A stretch of DNA of 14,116 nucleotides from Burkholderiales bacterium (GCA_017880745.1 JADGRR010000024.1:1-14116); one strand, 5' to 3'. Numbered from the stretch's first letter, positions 6,064-13,532 are shown. Made by a program: numbers and translations. The notes: generated by a model not told the origin, from the letters alone.

Positions 6064-6671
6064 TGGCGCATCACGATTTCACCACGCCGGTGGGCGAGGC
6101 CGCGATCCGCGCCTTGCGCGTCAACGACACGGTGACGTTGAACGGCACGCTCTACGGCATACGCGATGCGACGCAGATCCACATGTTCGACCGCGGGCGC
6201 AAGACGCGCTTCGACCTTGCCGGCCACGCCGTGATCCACACCGCGCCCAACGTAAGAAAAGTGGCGCCTTCGGCCGTGCATCCAGCCGGCTATGCGCCGG
6301 TGTGCGTCGGCACCACCACCAGCGCGCGCATGGAGCGCTTCACCCGGCCGCTGATGAGCCAGTACGGCGTGCGCATGATCGTCGGCAAGGGCGGCATGCT
6401 CGCCGATTCGCTGGCGACCTTCGCCGAGCTGGGCGGCGTCTATCTTGCGATCGTAGGCGGCGCGGCGGCACTGGAAACCACCTGGATCGAACAAATCGAG
6501 GACGTGGACCTGGACGATCTCAACCCTGAGAGTCTGTGGCGCTTCCGCGTCAAGGGCTTCGGGCCGCTCTTGGTCGCCATGGACAGCCACGGCGCGAGCC
6601 TCTATACCGAACTGAAGAAGGCCGCAGCGGCGCGCCGCGCTGCGGTTTTGACCAGCCTGGGAGTCAAGTGA
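6063..6671 (+). CDS. Class I fumarate hydratase / L(+)-tartrate dehydratase, beta subunit (TtdB-like)
   Basis: A 202-residue protein of the fumarase C-terminal-domain family, partner of the alpha subunit at 4604-5479. VNDTVTLNGTLYGIRDATQIH (20-40) is the usual opening, GTTTSARM (83-90) matches the GPTTSARM substrate loop, and VGKGGM followed by AIVGGAAAL (129-137) are also typical. R34, D35 and H40 lie in the expected ARDxAH-like segment. It contributes to the active site but binds no cluster. The ATG overlaps the stop of the chalcone-isomerase-like gene by one base. The segment before the substrate loop (62-82) lacks the common GPCPA-type motif, a modest deviation. Fumarase versus tartrate dehydratase cannot be decided from sequence. 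Confidence 0.88.
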   Translation: MAHHDFTTPVGEAAIRALRVNDTVTLNGTLYGIRDATQIHMFDRGRKTRFDLAGHAVIHTAPNVRKVAPSAVHPAGYAPVCVGTTTSARMERFTRPLMSQYGVRMIVGKGGMLADSLATFAELGGVYLAIVGGAAALETTWIEQIEDVDLDDLNPESLWRFRVKGFGPLLVAMDSHGASLYTELKKAAAARRAAVLTSLGVK

Positions 6672-6744
6672 ACGCTCCCGTCGCCGGTCCGTCACACGGC
6701 AACAGTCCCGCAGCAAAATCATCTCCGACCCCGGTTCCTTCCCG

Positions 6745-7824
6745 ATGAGCTTTCCCGCCACTGAAAACCTGAATGTCGCCGCGTTCGAGGCGATGCCCTC
6801 CCCGCGGGAATTGCACGAGCGCGTTCCGCTCGCAGATGCGGCCGCGGAATTCGTCGCCGCGGCACGCAACACGCTGTGCCGGGTGCTCGACCGGACCGAC
6901 CCGCGGCTGCTGGTGATCGTGGGGCCATGCTCGATCCACGACCCGGCGGCGGCGTTGGACTATGCGCAGCGCCTGCGCGCGCTCGCCGCCGCGGTGCAGG
7001 ACAGTTTCTATCTGGTGATGCGCGTCTATTTCGAAAAACCCAGGACCGTCAGCGGATGGAAGGGTTTCATCAACGATCCGCATATGGACGATTCGTTCCA
7101 GATCGCAGAGGGCATGGAGCGCGCGCGCCGCTTTCTGGTGGACCTGGCGGCACTGGGCGTGCCCGCCGCCACCGAGGCCCTGGATCCCGCCTCGCCGCAA
7201 TACCTCGGCGACCTCATCGCCTGGTACGCGATCGGCGCCCGCACCAGCGAATCGCAGACGCATCGCGAAATGGCGAGCGGTCTTTCAGCTCCGGTCGGAT
7301 TCAAGAACGCTACCGATGGCAACATCGGCGTCGCAATCAATGCCATACGCTCGGCGCGCGCACCCCACACTTTCCTCGGCATCACTTCGGAGGGAACCCA
7401 GGCCATCGTGCGCACCCGGGGCAACCGCTACGGGCACATCGTGCTGCGCGGAGGCCAGAGCCCGAACTACGACACGGCGCAAGTAGCGCTGACGGAGCAG
7501 GAACTGCTGCAGGCGGGGCTCAGCCCCAACCTGGTCGTCGACTGCGCGCATGCGAATTCGATGAAGAAACCGGAACTGCAGCCCCTGGTGTTCAGGGACT
7601 GCATCCACCAGATCATCGAGGGCAACGGCTCAATCGTCGGCCTGATGCTGGAGAGCAATATCGTGGCCGGCAACCAGGCGATCCCGGAGGACAAATCCAG
7701 GCTGATCTATGGCTGCTCGGTGACCGATCCCTGCATCGGCTGGGACACCACGGAAAAACTCATACGCGAATCCGCCGCCGCCGTGGCGCCGGTGCTGCGT
7801 CTGCGCCATCAAAAGGAGCAATGA
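6745..7824 (+). CDS. aroF: 3-deoxy-7-phosphoheptulonate (DAHP) synthase, type I-alpha
   Basis: A 359-residue DAHP synthase, which condenses phosphoenolpyruvate and erythrose 4-phosphate in the first step of the shikimate pathway. Metal ligands by family alignment are C62 (GPCSIHD, 60-66), H269 (DCAHAN), E303 (MLESN) and D328 (SVTDPCIGW). R93 and K98 (MRVYFEKPR) and K187 (GFKN) bind the phosphates and substrate. EALDPASPQYLGDL (145-156 region) is closer to the tyrosine-sensitive AroF type of E. coli than to AroG or AroH, but feedback specificity cannot be read safely. Two usual residues differ: GARTSES for GARTTES and GFKNATDG for GFKNGTDG. No good Shine-Dalgarno precedes ATG 6745, and no upstream in-frame alternative was found. 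It is coupled to the next gene. Confidence 0.93.
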   Translation: MSFPATENLNVAAFEAMPSPRELHERVPLADAAAEFVAAARNTLCRVLDRTDPRLLVIVGPCSIHDPAAALDYAQRLRALAAAVQDSFYLVMRVYFEKPRTVSGWKGFINDPHMDDSFQIAEGMERARRFLVDLAALGVPAATEALDPASPQYLGDLIAWYAIGARTSESQTHREMASGLSAPVGFKNATDGNIGVAINAIRSARAPHTFLGITSEGTQAIVRTRGNRYGHIVLRGGQSPNYDTAQVALTEQELLQAGLSPNLVVDCAHANSMKKPELQPLVFRDCIHQIIEGNGSIVGLMLESNIVAGNQAIPEDKSRLIYGCSVTDPCIGWDTTEKLIRESAAAVAPVLRLRHQKEQ

Positions 7825-8186
7825 TGCAGCGGCATCCACCGCGTAGTCTGGACGAGCTCGCGCTGCTCGTCCGCGCTTTTGCCAAGGAGCGGGATTGGGA
7901 TCAATTCCATACTCCGAAGAACCTCGCCATGGGGGTTGCGATCGAGGCAGCCGAGCTCATGGAGGAGTTTCACTGGCTCACGCCGGAGCAGTCGGGCCAG
8001 CTCCCGCCGGAACAGCTGGAGGCCGTGCGCCATGAGATGGCCGACGTTCTGGTCTACCTGGTTTTGCTGGCGGACAAGCTCGGCGTCGACCTGCTGGCGG
8101 CTGCCGCCGACAAAATCGCGCTCAACGCCCGGAAATATCCCGCGGACACCGTGCGCGGCAAGGCGACCAAATACGACAAGTACTGA
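7824..8186 (+). CDS. MazG-like nucleotide pyrophosphohydrolase (dCTPase/RS21-C6 type)
   Basis: A small, 120-residue all-alpha NTP pyrophosphohydrolase of the MazG-like group, which splits non-canonical or excess (d)NTPs to the monophosphate and pyrophosphate. The metal-binding ExxE-ExxD pattern is present: E41/E44 in IEAAELMEEFHW and E71/D74 in HEMADVLVYL. Length and the C-terminal LNARKYP...GKATKYDKY match the house-cleaning dCTPase-like subfamily rather than double-domain MazG. AAGGAG (7813-7818) is 5 nt before ATG 7824, which overlaps the DAHP synthase stop as TGATG. ATG 7821 is also in frame but too near the ribosome binding site. A link with aromatic synthesis is not obvious, and the pairing may simply be convenient coupling. 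Confidence 0.87.
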   Translation: MQRHPPRSLDELALLVRAFAKERDWDQFHTPKNLAMGVAIEAAELMEEFHWLTPEQSGQLPPEQLEAVRHEMADVLVYLVLLADKLGVDLLAAAADKIALNARKYPADTVRGKATKYDKY

Positions 8187-8221
8187 TGTCTCAAGTCCGG
8201 GATAGGGGCTTGGCCAGGTAG

Positions 8222-9067
8222 ATGCTCAGCTACCGCCATGGCTTTCACGCAGGGATGCACGCCGACGTCTTGAAACACGTCGTCCTCGTGCATCTGTTGC
8301 GCTATCTCACGCAGAAGGACAAACCACTCTGGTTTATCGACACCCACGCCGGCGCGGCGACGTACGCCCTGGACGAGGGCTATGCGACCAAGAATGCCGA
8401 GTACGAAAGCGGCATCGCCCGTTTGTGGGCGCGCGAGGACCTGCCGCAGCCGGTGGCCGATTATGTCGGACAGGTCCGCGCGCTCAATCCCGATGGCGCA
8501 TTGCGCCGTTATCCTGGTTCGCCGCAACTCGCGCTGCAGCTGCTGCGCAAGCAGGACCGCCTGCGCATGTTCGAGTTGCACAGCACCGAGAGCCATCTGC
8601 TGCAGCAATATTTTCGCGACGACGGCCCGCGCGCGATCGCCTACGCCGGCGACGGCTTCGCCGGCCTGCAGGCCGTGCTGCCGCCGCCATCGCGCCGCGC
8701 TCTGGTGCTGATCGATCCGTCTTACGAAATCAAAAGCGATTACCGGCGTGTCCTGACGGCTTTGCGCGACGCACAGAAGCGCTTCCGCGCCGGGGTCTAT
8801 GCGGTTTGGTATCCGCTGGTGCAGCGCCGCGAATCGCGCCAGTTTCCAGAGCAGCTGAAACAACTGCAGGACAAGGATTGGCTGCACGTTACCCTCACCG
8901 TGAAGCAGCCGGTGGCCAGCGGCTTCGGCTTGCATGGCAGCGGCATGTTCATTCTGAATCCGCCCTGGCTGCTGCCCAAAGCCCTGGACCTGGCCATGCC
9001 TTATCTCGCCAGGGTTCTGGCGCAGGATGCCGCCGCGGGTTTCAGCCTCGAGTGCGAGCTGGCGTAG
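8222..9067 (+). CDS. rlmJ: 23S rRNA (adenine(2030)-N6)-methyltransferase RlmJ
   Basis: A 281-residue SAM-dependent methyltransferase that modifies A2030 of 23S rRNA in E. coli. The N-terminus MLSYRHGFHAGMHADVLKH is nearly identical to the family consensus, FIDTHAGAA (38-46) is the SAM-binding motif, and IDPSYE (164-169) is the catalytic motif IV. The latter reads DPSY where E. coli has DPPY. GFGLHGSGMFILNPPW near the end is also typical. The gene starts 35 bp after the MazG-like gene with only a weak AGG (8216-8218 region) upstream. It faces the cation exporter gene tail to tail, 18 bp away, with no visible terminator between them. Confidence 0.93.
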   Translation: MLSYRHGFHAGMHADVLKHVVLVHLLRYLTQKDKPLWFIDTHAGAATYALDEGYATKNAEYESGIARLWAREDLPQPVADYVGQVRALNPDGALRRYPGSPQLALQLLRKQDRLRMFELHSTESHLLQQYFRDDGPRAIAYAGDGFAGLQAVLPPPSRRALVLIDPSYEIKSDYRRVLTALRDAQKRFRAGVYAVWYPLVQRRESRQFPEQLKQLQDKDWLHVTLTVKQPVASGFGLHGSGMFILNPPWLLPKALDLAMPYLARVLAQDAAAGFSLECELA

Positions 9068-9085
9068 CGCGGGACGACCCCCGGC

Positions 9086-9997
9086 TTACACCACGTGGTC
9101 CGGCGCGAGCGGGCAGGGATGGAGCTCGTCGCCGGTTTCGACCTGGATCGTCGCATGCCCGACGCCGAAGCGCTCGCGCAGCTCGTTCGATATTAGCGCA
9201 ATAAAGCCGTCGCTCGGATGTCCGTCGGGCATTACCAGATGCACCGTGAGCGCGGTTTCGGTCGTGCTCATGCCCCAAATGTGCAAGTCGTGGATTTCGG
9301 CGACGCCGTCCAGGGCGGAAAAATATCCCCGAATCAGCCCGGTGTCGATGCGCGACGGAACGGCATGCAGCGAGAGATTCACGGAATCGCGCAGCAGCCC
9401 CCAGGTACTGCCGACGATGACCGCTGCGATCACGAGGCTCATGACCGGATCGAGCCAGGTCCATCCGGTGTACAGCATCGCCACGCCGGCGAGCACCACC
9501 CCTAGAGATACGGCCGCATCCGCCGCCATGTGCAGGAACGCCCCCCTCACGTTCAAGTCATGTTCGCGGCCGCGCAGGAAGAACAGCGCCGTCACGCCGT
9601 TGACCGCGATCCCGCCCAGGGCCACCCAGATGACAATCGCGCTGGCGACCGGAACCGGATTCATCAGGCGCTGCACCGCCTCCAGGGCGATGCCACCGAC
9701 CACCAGCATCAGCAGCATCGCGTTCACCAGGGCCGCCAGAATGGTGGAACTGCCGAGGCCATAGGTGAAGCGCTGCGAGGGCTCGCGCCGGCCGAGAACG
9801 CTGGCCCCCCAGGCAAGAGCCAGTGCCAGAACGTCGCTCAGGTTATGGCCGGCGTCGGCCAAGAGAGCCATGGAGTGCGACAGCACCCCGAAAACCGACT
9901 CGATCGCGACGAACGCGAGGTTCAGCGCGATGCCGATTGCGAAAGCGCGGTCGTGTCCGTGATGCTGATGGGAGTGGCTGTGATTTGCGTGTGCCAT
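9086..9997 (-). CDS. Cation diffusion facilitator, zinc-type exporter (CzcD/ZitB-like)
   Basis: A 303-residue inner-membrane metal/proton antiporter of the CDF family. A histidine-rich N-terminus (HANHSHSHQHHGHD, 3-16) precedes six predicted helices. The transport site is H51/D55 in helix two (ADAGHNLSD) and H156/D160 in helix five (HMAAD), the HD-HD set associated with zinc, possibly also cobalt or cadmium. The cytoplasmic domain keeps H236 (EIHDLHIW), H253, H281 and E287 (GHATIQVE), which bind metal and aid dimerisation. No clear Shine-Dalgarno is seen upstream. The upstream gap contains a 14-bp palindrome (10154-10167) and a stem-loop that might regulate it, though no metal-sensor gene is nearby. 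Confidence 0.92.
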   Translation of the reverse strand: MAHANHSHSHQHHGHDRAFAIGIALNLAFVAIESVFGVLSHSMALLADAGHNLSDVLALALAWGASVLGRREPSQRFTYGLGSSTILAALVNAMLLMLVVGGIALEAVQRLMNPVPVASAIVIWVALGGIAVNGVTALFFLRGREHDLNVRGAFLHMAADAAVSLGVVLAGVAMLYTGWTWLDPVMSLVIAAVIVGSTWGLLRDSVNLSLHAVPSRIDTGLIRGYFSALDGVAEIHDLHIWGMSTTETALTVHLVMPDGHPSDGFIALISNELRERFGVGHATIQVETGDELHPCPLAPDHVV

Positions 9998-10116
9998 GAA
10001 CCGTACTTTATCGGATTTGCGCGCTGCGCGCGCGAACCGCGTTATGCCGCAACTAGAACGTCGTTATGCGTTAACAGCAATCACAGCGTGGGGGTTTTAT
10101 CCAAGATCGCCGATTG

Positions 10117-10143
10117 CGCACGGATGTGCTTTTCATCCGTGCG
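10117..10143. other. Stem-loop between GGDEF-EAL and CDF genes
   Basis: CGCACGGATG (10117-10126) and CATCCGTGCG (10134-10143) form a perfect 10-bp stem with a 7-nt loop. It lies after the GGDEF-EAL stop and before the CDF start, both on the minus strand. No T-run follows on that strand, so it is not a textbook terminator. Confidence 0.5.
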
Positions 10144-10153
10144 GATCGCAACA

Positions 10154-10167
10154 TTGCAATATTGCAA
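10154..10167. promoter_or_regulatory. 14-bp palindrome, possible operator upstream of the CDF gene
   Basis: TTGCAATATTGCAA is perfectly self-complementary and sits 157 bp upstream of the CDF start codon on its 5' side. AT-rich palindromes of this size are often dimeric regulator sites. No regulator gene is adjacent and no matching second copy was recognised, so the role is a guess. Confidence 0.3.
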
Positions 10168-10197
10168 CAGGCGCGATCTAAGGCGCCAGGTATAACG

Positions 10198-12138
10198 CTA
10201 CGGCGGCAGGGTTCGACCCGTCTCCAGCAGCTTCCCGAATTCGTGCGCCGGCATGGGCTTGCCGAACAGATACCCTTGCATTTCGTCGCATTGGTTCCTG
10301 CGCAGGAATGCGAGCTGCTCCGGGGTCTCCACGCCTTCCGCGATCACGCGCAGATTCATGGTATGTCCCAGCGTGATTACCGCTTGTGCAATCGCGGCAT
10401 CGTCGGCGTCGGTGGTGATGTCGCGCACGAACGACTGGTCGATCTTCAGCCGGTCGACCGGAAAGCGCTTGAGGTAACTCAGGCTGGAGTAACCGGTGCC
10501 GAAATCGTCCACTGACAGTCTTACACCCATGTCCCTGAAAGCCTGAAGCGCCGCGATCACGTGCTGTGCGTCATGCATAATGACGCTCTCAGTGACCTCG
10601 AGCTCGAGCTGCGTGGGGTCTAGCCCGGTCTCGGCGAGTATCTTCGCGACCACTTGCAGCAGATTTTTCTCCCGGAATTGCCGCGCCGAAATATTCACGG
10701 CCATGGTGACGGCCGGCAGCCCGGCATTCTGCCACGCCCTGCTTTGCAGGCACGCCGTTCGCACTACCCATTCGCCGATCGGGACGATCAGGCCGGTTTC
10801 TTCCGCGAGCGGTATGAACTTCGCCGGGCCAATCATTCCCAGGTCGGCCTGATTCCAGCGTATGAGCGCCTCGCATCCGAAAATCCGGTTGGTGCGCAGA
10901 TCCACTTGCGGCTGGTAGTGCAGAGCAAGCTCCCCCCGCTCCAGCGCGCGCCGCAGCATGCCCTCGAGCGCCAGGCGCTCGGTGACTCTGGTCTGCAATT
11001 CCGCGGTATAGAGCTGGTACGCATTGCGGCCGGATTCCTTGGCCCGGTACATGGCGAGCTCGGCGCTTTTCATCAGCGATTCCGGATCCTTGGCATCCTG
11101 TGGATAAAGCGCGACGCCGACGCTGGCGGTGATGAACACGTCCCTGCCATCCACCGCAAACGGCTGGGAAAACGACTCCACCACCCGTTGCAGCTCGCCC
11201 GAGACTGACTGCTCGGTTTTCTGATCGGAGAGCACGAGCACGAACTCATCGCCGCCCAGCCGCGCCACCGTGTCCATCGCGCGCAGGGACGATTCGAGGC
11301 GTGCCGCAACCGCGCGCAACAAGTGATCGCCAAGGCTGTGCCCGAGGCTGTCGTTCACAACCTTGAAATTGTCCAGATCCAGAAAAGCGACTGCTGCGAA
11401 TCCGCCGTAACGCTGTGTGCGCGCGCAGGCGCGGTCGATGCGATCCCACAGCAGATTGCGGTTCGGCAACCCGGTCAGGGAATCATGGTTCGCCTGCCGC
11501 GCCAGTTCATCCTGATGCGTCTTCGCATCGGTGATGTCGCTATGCACGCCGATGTAGTGGGTGACCGTTCCGGCGTCGTTTCGCACCGGGGCGATATTGA
11601 GTTCGTTCCAGTACATGCTGCCGTCCTTGCGGTAATTGCGCAGCACGACGTGGCAGGGTCGCTGGTCGTGCAGGGCGGCGCGAACGGTAATGAGCTCGGG
11701 CTGGGCGAGGTCGGTGCCCTGCAGCAGGCGGGCGTTGCGGCCGAGGACCTCCCGGCTCGAATACCCGGTGATACGTTCGAACGCGGGATTCACGTAGACA
11801 ATGGGATTGTCCTGGGCCAGATTGTCGGTGATGCAGATCGCGCTGACACTGGATTCGATCGCGCGGTCCCTCAACTTCAGGTCTTCTTCGGCGCTCGAAA
11901 TAGCGGTCAAGGTCCGATGCACCAGGAGGTACAGCAGCCATCCGGAGGAGATGACGAAAAGCCAGCCGCTCACCGTTTGAAGCCAGGTGATGCGGTCGAT
12001 CTTCAGGTCGAGCACGAGGGCAAAGGGAATCCCGCTCTGGATGAATACCCAGACCGCGACGAGCAGGGAAAAAAGCGCCGCGATTCTGAAGATCGAGATC
12101 TTTGCGGATGCGATCTTTGACTTGGAATAGGATGCCAT
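10198..12138 (-). CDS. Membrane PAS(LOV-like)-GGDEF-EAL cyclic-di-GMP protein
   Basis: A 646-residue protein with two membrane helices (about 14-37 and 50-77), a PAS domain (about 88-208), GGDEF (about 220-380) and EAL (about 390-640). It would make or break cyclic di-GMP in response to an input at the membrane. The GGDEF motif (295-299) is intact, with an inhibitory RxxD site (RAMD, 286-289). The EAL domain keeps EALIRW (423-425 for EAL), NISARQF, the glutamates of ELEVTE, DDFGTGYS (544-551), LKID, AEGVE and QGYLFGKP, so both activities look possible. The PAS has LOV-type sequence, but the photoactive cysteine of GRNCRFLQG is alanine (A136) and the usual GVQTD glutamine is histidine (H199). 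I chose the start at 12138, preceded by GGGGA. An in-frame ATG at 12165 adds nine residues and has no ribosome binding site. Confidence 0.9.
   Translation of the reverse strand: MASYSKSKIASAKISIFRIAALFSLLVAVWVFIQSGIPFALVLDLKIDRITWLQTVSGWLFVISSGWLLYLLVHRTLTAISSAEEDLKLRDRAIESSVSAICITDNLAQDNPIVYVNPAFERITGYSSREVLGRNARLLQGTDLAQPELITVRAALHDQRPCHVVLRNYRKDGSMYWNELNIAPVRNDAGTVTHYIGVHSDITDAKTHQDELARQANHDSLTGLPNRNLLWDRIDRACARTQRYGGFAAVAFLDLDNFKVVNDSLGHSLGDHLLRAVAARLESSLRAMDTVARLGGDEFVLVLSDQKTEQSVSGELQRVVESFSQPFAVDGRDVFITASVGVALYPQDAKDPESLMKSAELAMYRAKESGRNAYQLYTAELQTRVTERLALEGMLRRALERGELALHYQPQVDLRTNRIFGCEALIRWNQADLGMIGPAKFIPLAEETGLIVPIGEWVVRTACLQSRAWQNAGLPAVTMAVNISARQFREKNLLQVVAKILAETGLDPTQLELEVTESVIMHDAQHVIAALQAFRDMGVRLSVDDFGTGYSSLSYLKRFPVDRLKIDQSFVRDITTDADDAAIAQAVITLGHTMNLRVIAEGVETPEQLAFLRRNQCDEMQGYLFGKPMPAHEFGKLLETGRTLPP
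11716..11742 (-). other. LOV signature with Cys-to-Ala change (GRNARLLQG)
   Basis: These codons give GRNARLLQG where photoactive LOV domains have GxNCRFLQ. The alanine codon is at 11731-11733. The arginine that contacts the FMN phosphate in LOV domains and the flanking ITGYSSREVLG and NYRKDGSMYWNEL segments are kept. Confidence 0.8.
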
Positions 12139-12294
12139 TGCTTTCCCCAAAATTGGCTCTCGCATGGCCGAGCCATGCGCCTTGCGCGCTGGTCATCGAT
12201 ACCGGATATGGAGGCAACGATCAAACATTTGCAGTATACGGCAGGAACGATGCAAATCTGAACACCTTCAAATGAGTCTTCGTTAAATTATGTG
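12139..12294. other. Upstream region of the GGDEF-EAL gene
   Basis: No gene is seen. There is an inverted repeat CGCATGGC-CGA-GCCATGCG (12161-12179) just before the chosen start of the minus-strand gene, and a looser dyad ATTTGCA (12227-12233) / TGCAAAT (12251-12257). GC falls clearly from about 12220 rightward. Promoter elements for the minus-strand gene could not be fixed with confidence. Confidence 0.45.
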
Positions 12295-12472
12295 AAATCA
12301 ATAGTGTCCGGTTAAAGTTGAAATCGCCAATTTGTCCATCGCGAGCGGTTGATTTCTCGGTACGCGGTGTGACCTCTTACATTGAAACCGGTACCACACA
12401 GTTAGCAAGATAAGCCTTCGACGGTAAACTTTTTTCACTGGCGAATCAGACGTAACCGGAGACTACTGATTT
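12295..12472. mobile_element. MITE-like element with imperfect terminal inverted repeats
   Basis: The outer 20 bases at the left (AAATCAATAGTGTCCGGTTA, 12295-12314) and the reverse complement of the right end (AAATCAGTAGTCTCCGGTTA, 12472-12453) agree at 18 of 20 positions. With one gap the match continues to TCGCCA at 12324-12329 and TGGCGA at 12439-12444, making arms of about 35 bp. The 178-bp unit has no open frame of note and lower GC than its surroundings. This is the form of a miniature inverted-repeat element or of a decayed insertion sequence trimmed to its ends. No clear target-site duplication was found. The exact ends could lie a few bases inside these limits. Confidence 0.6.
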
Positions 12473-12525
12473 GAAATATTTTGCATGAATTGTCCGCGCC
12501 GTGCGGCAGTCCCAAGCCGACTTTG

Positions 12526-12553
12526 TTGACCGGGGACGCCATTCTGATAAGCT
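12526..12553 (+). promoter_or_regulatory. Candidate promoter for the Gfo/Idh/MocA gene
   Basis: TTGACC (12526-12531, 5 of 6 to the -35 consensus) is followed after 16 bp by TAAGCT (12548-12553, weak -10). Transcription would begin close to the GTG at 12561, giving a leaderless or nearly leaderless message, which would fit the absence of a Shine-Dalgarno. Confidence 0.3.
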
Positions 12554-12560
12554 TTCCGGT

Positions 12561-13532
12561 GTGAGCGAGCGCAAGGAAATCGGCGTCATCGGTCTGGGTG
12601 TCATGGGACAGCGCATGCTGGCACGCCTGGTCGAGCACCCACGGGCGCGGGTGCTCGTGGCCTGGGATCCGAATCCGGCGGCCGTGGCCGAGGTGCAGCA
12701 GCGCTATCCGGGCCTAAGACTCGCGGCGGCGCCGGCGGAGGTGATCGGCACGCCCGCGCTCGACTGCCTCTACGTTGCATCGCCGCCGGCCAGCCATCTC
12801 GCGTACGCCCATCAGGGCTTCGATGCCGGACTTGCGGTGTTCTGCGAAAAACCGCTCACCGTCGATTTCGCGGCAGGCCGCAAGGCGATTGCCCGGATCG
12901 AAGCCGAGCGCCGCCGCGCCGCCGTGAATTTCTCGCTCGCGTCCTCTCCCGGCCTTGCAGCGATGACAGCGGCGATCACGGAAGGCTCCGTCGGCGAGCC
13001 GAAGCGTGTCGAAATTGAGCTTGCCTTCGACCAGTGGCCGCGCACCTGGCAATCGGCTGCCGGCCGCTGGCTGGCCCAACGCGCCGAAGGCGGCTTTACG
13101 CGCGAGGTGCTGTCGCATTTCGTTTTCGTCCTGCAGCGTGCGTTGGGGCAGGCGACGGTGGAGGAGGCCAAGCCCGATTATCCCGCCGACGGCGTCGGCT
13201 CGGAGCGGGCGCTGACGGCGCGCCTCAGTGCGGGCGGCGTGCCGGTGACGATAGAGGCGCGAGTCGGCGGCAGCCATCCCGATTTCAATCGCATGACGCT
13301 GGTGGGAAGTGCGGGAGCGATCGAGATACACGAGTGGTTTGGTCTGCGCCGCCGGCGCAACGACGGCGGCTGGGTCCCCGCAGGGAGGGCCCAGGGGAAC
13401 CGGCAGATCGGCCAGGCGGCGCAGCTCGACCAGTTGGTGGCGATGATAGAGGGACGAGCGCACACGCTGCCCAGCTTCGCCGAGGCCCTGTTGGTTCAGG
13501 AAACGATCGAAGCCATACTCAAAGGGCGATAG
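12561..13532 (+). CDS. Gfo/Idh/MocA-family NAD(P)-dependent oxidoreductase
   Basis: A 323-residue dehydrogenase of the glucose-fructose oxidoreductase/inositol dehydrogenase family. The Rossmann motif GVIGLGVMG (8-16) opens the protein, VASPPASH (72-79) follows, and FCEKPLT (94-100) is the diagnostic EKP motif whose lysine assists hydride transfer. The C-terminal half is the alpha/beta substrate domain. Family members oxidise sugars, inositols or related alcohols, or reduce imines, and the substrate cannot be inferred here. I chose the GTG at 12561 because it puts the Rossmann motif at the usual distance from the N-terminus. The GTG at 12501 would add 20 residues unlike the family. It stands alone between a MITE-like element and an uncharacterised gene. 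Confidence 0.88.
   Translation: MSERKEIGVIGLGVMGQRMLARLVEHPRARVLVAWDPNPAAVAEVQQRYPGLRLAAAPAEVIGTPALDCLYVASPPASHLAYAHQGFDAGLAVFCEKPLTVDFAAGRKAIARIEAERRRAAVNFSLASSPGLAAMTAAITEGSVGEPKRVEIELAFDQWPRTWQSAAGRWLAQRAEGGFTREVLSHFVFVLQRALGQATVEEAKPDYPADGVGSERALTARLSAGGVPVTIEARVGGSHPDFNRMTLVGSAGAIEIHEWFGLRRRRNDGGWVPAGRAQGNRQIGQAAQLDQLVAMIEGRAHTLPSFAEALLVQETIEAILKGR

Noticed and set aside
6876..7820. Long plus-strand frame continuous with the MazG-like gene
   Set aside because: It overlaps the DAHP synthase in another frame, and the family match begins only at about 7824.
12294..12477. GAAAT (12294-12298 and 12473-12477) as target-site duplication of the MITE-like element
   Set aside because: The left copy overlaps the inverted repeat itself and would make the ends unequal, so chance is the simpler reading.
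12501..12560. GTG at 12501 as start of the oxidoreductase
   Set aside because: The extra residues are unlike the family, and the best promoter lies inside this stretch.
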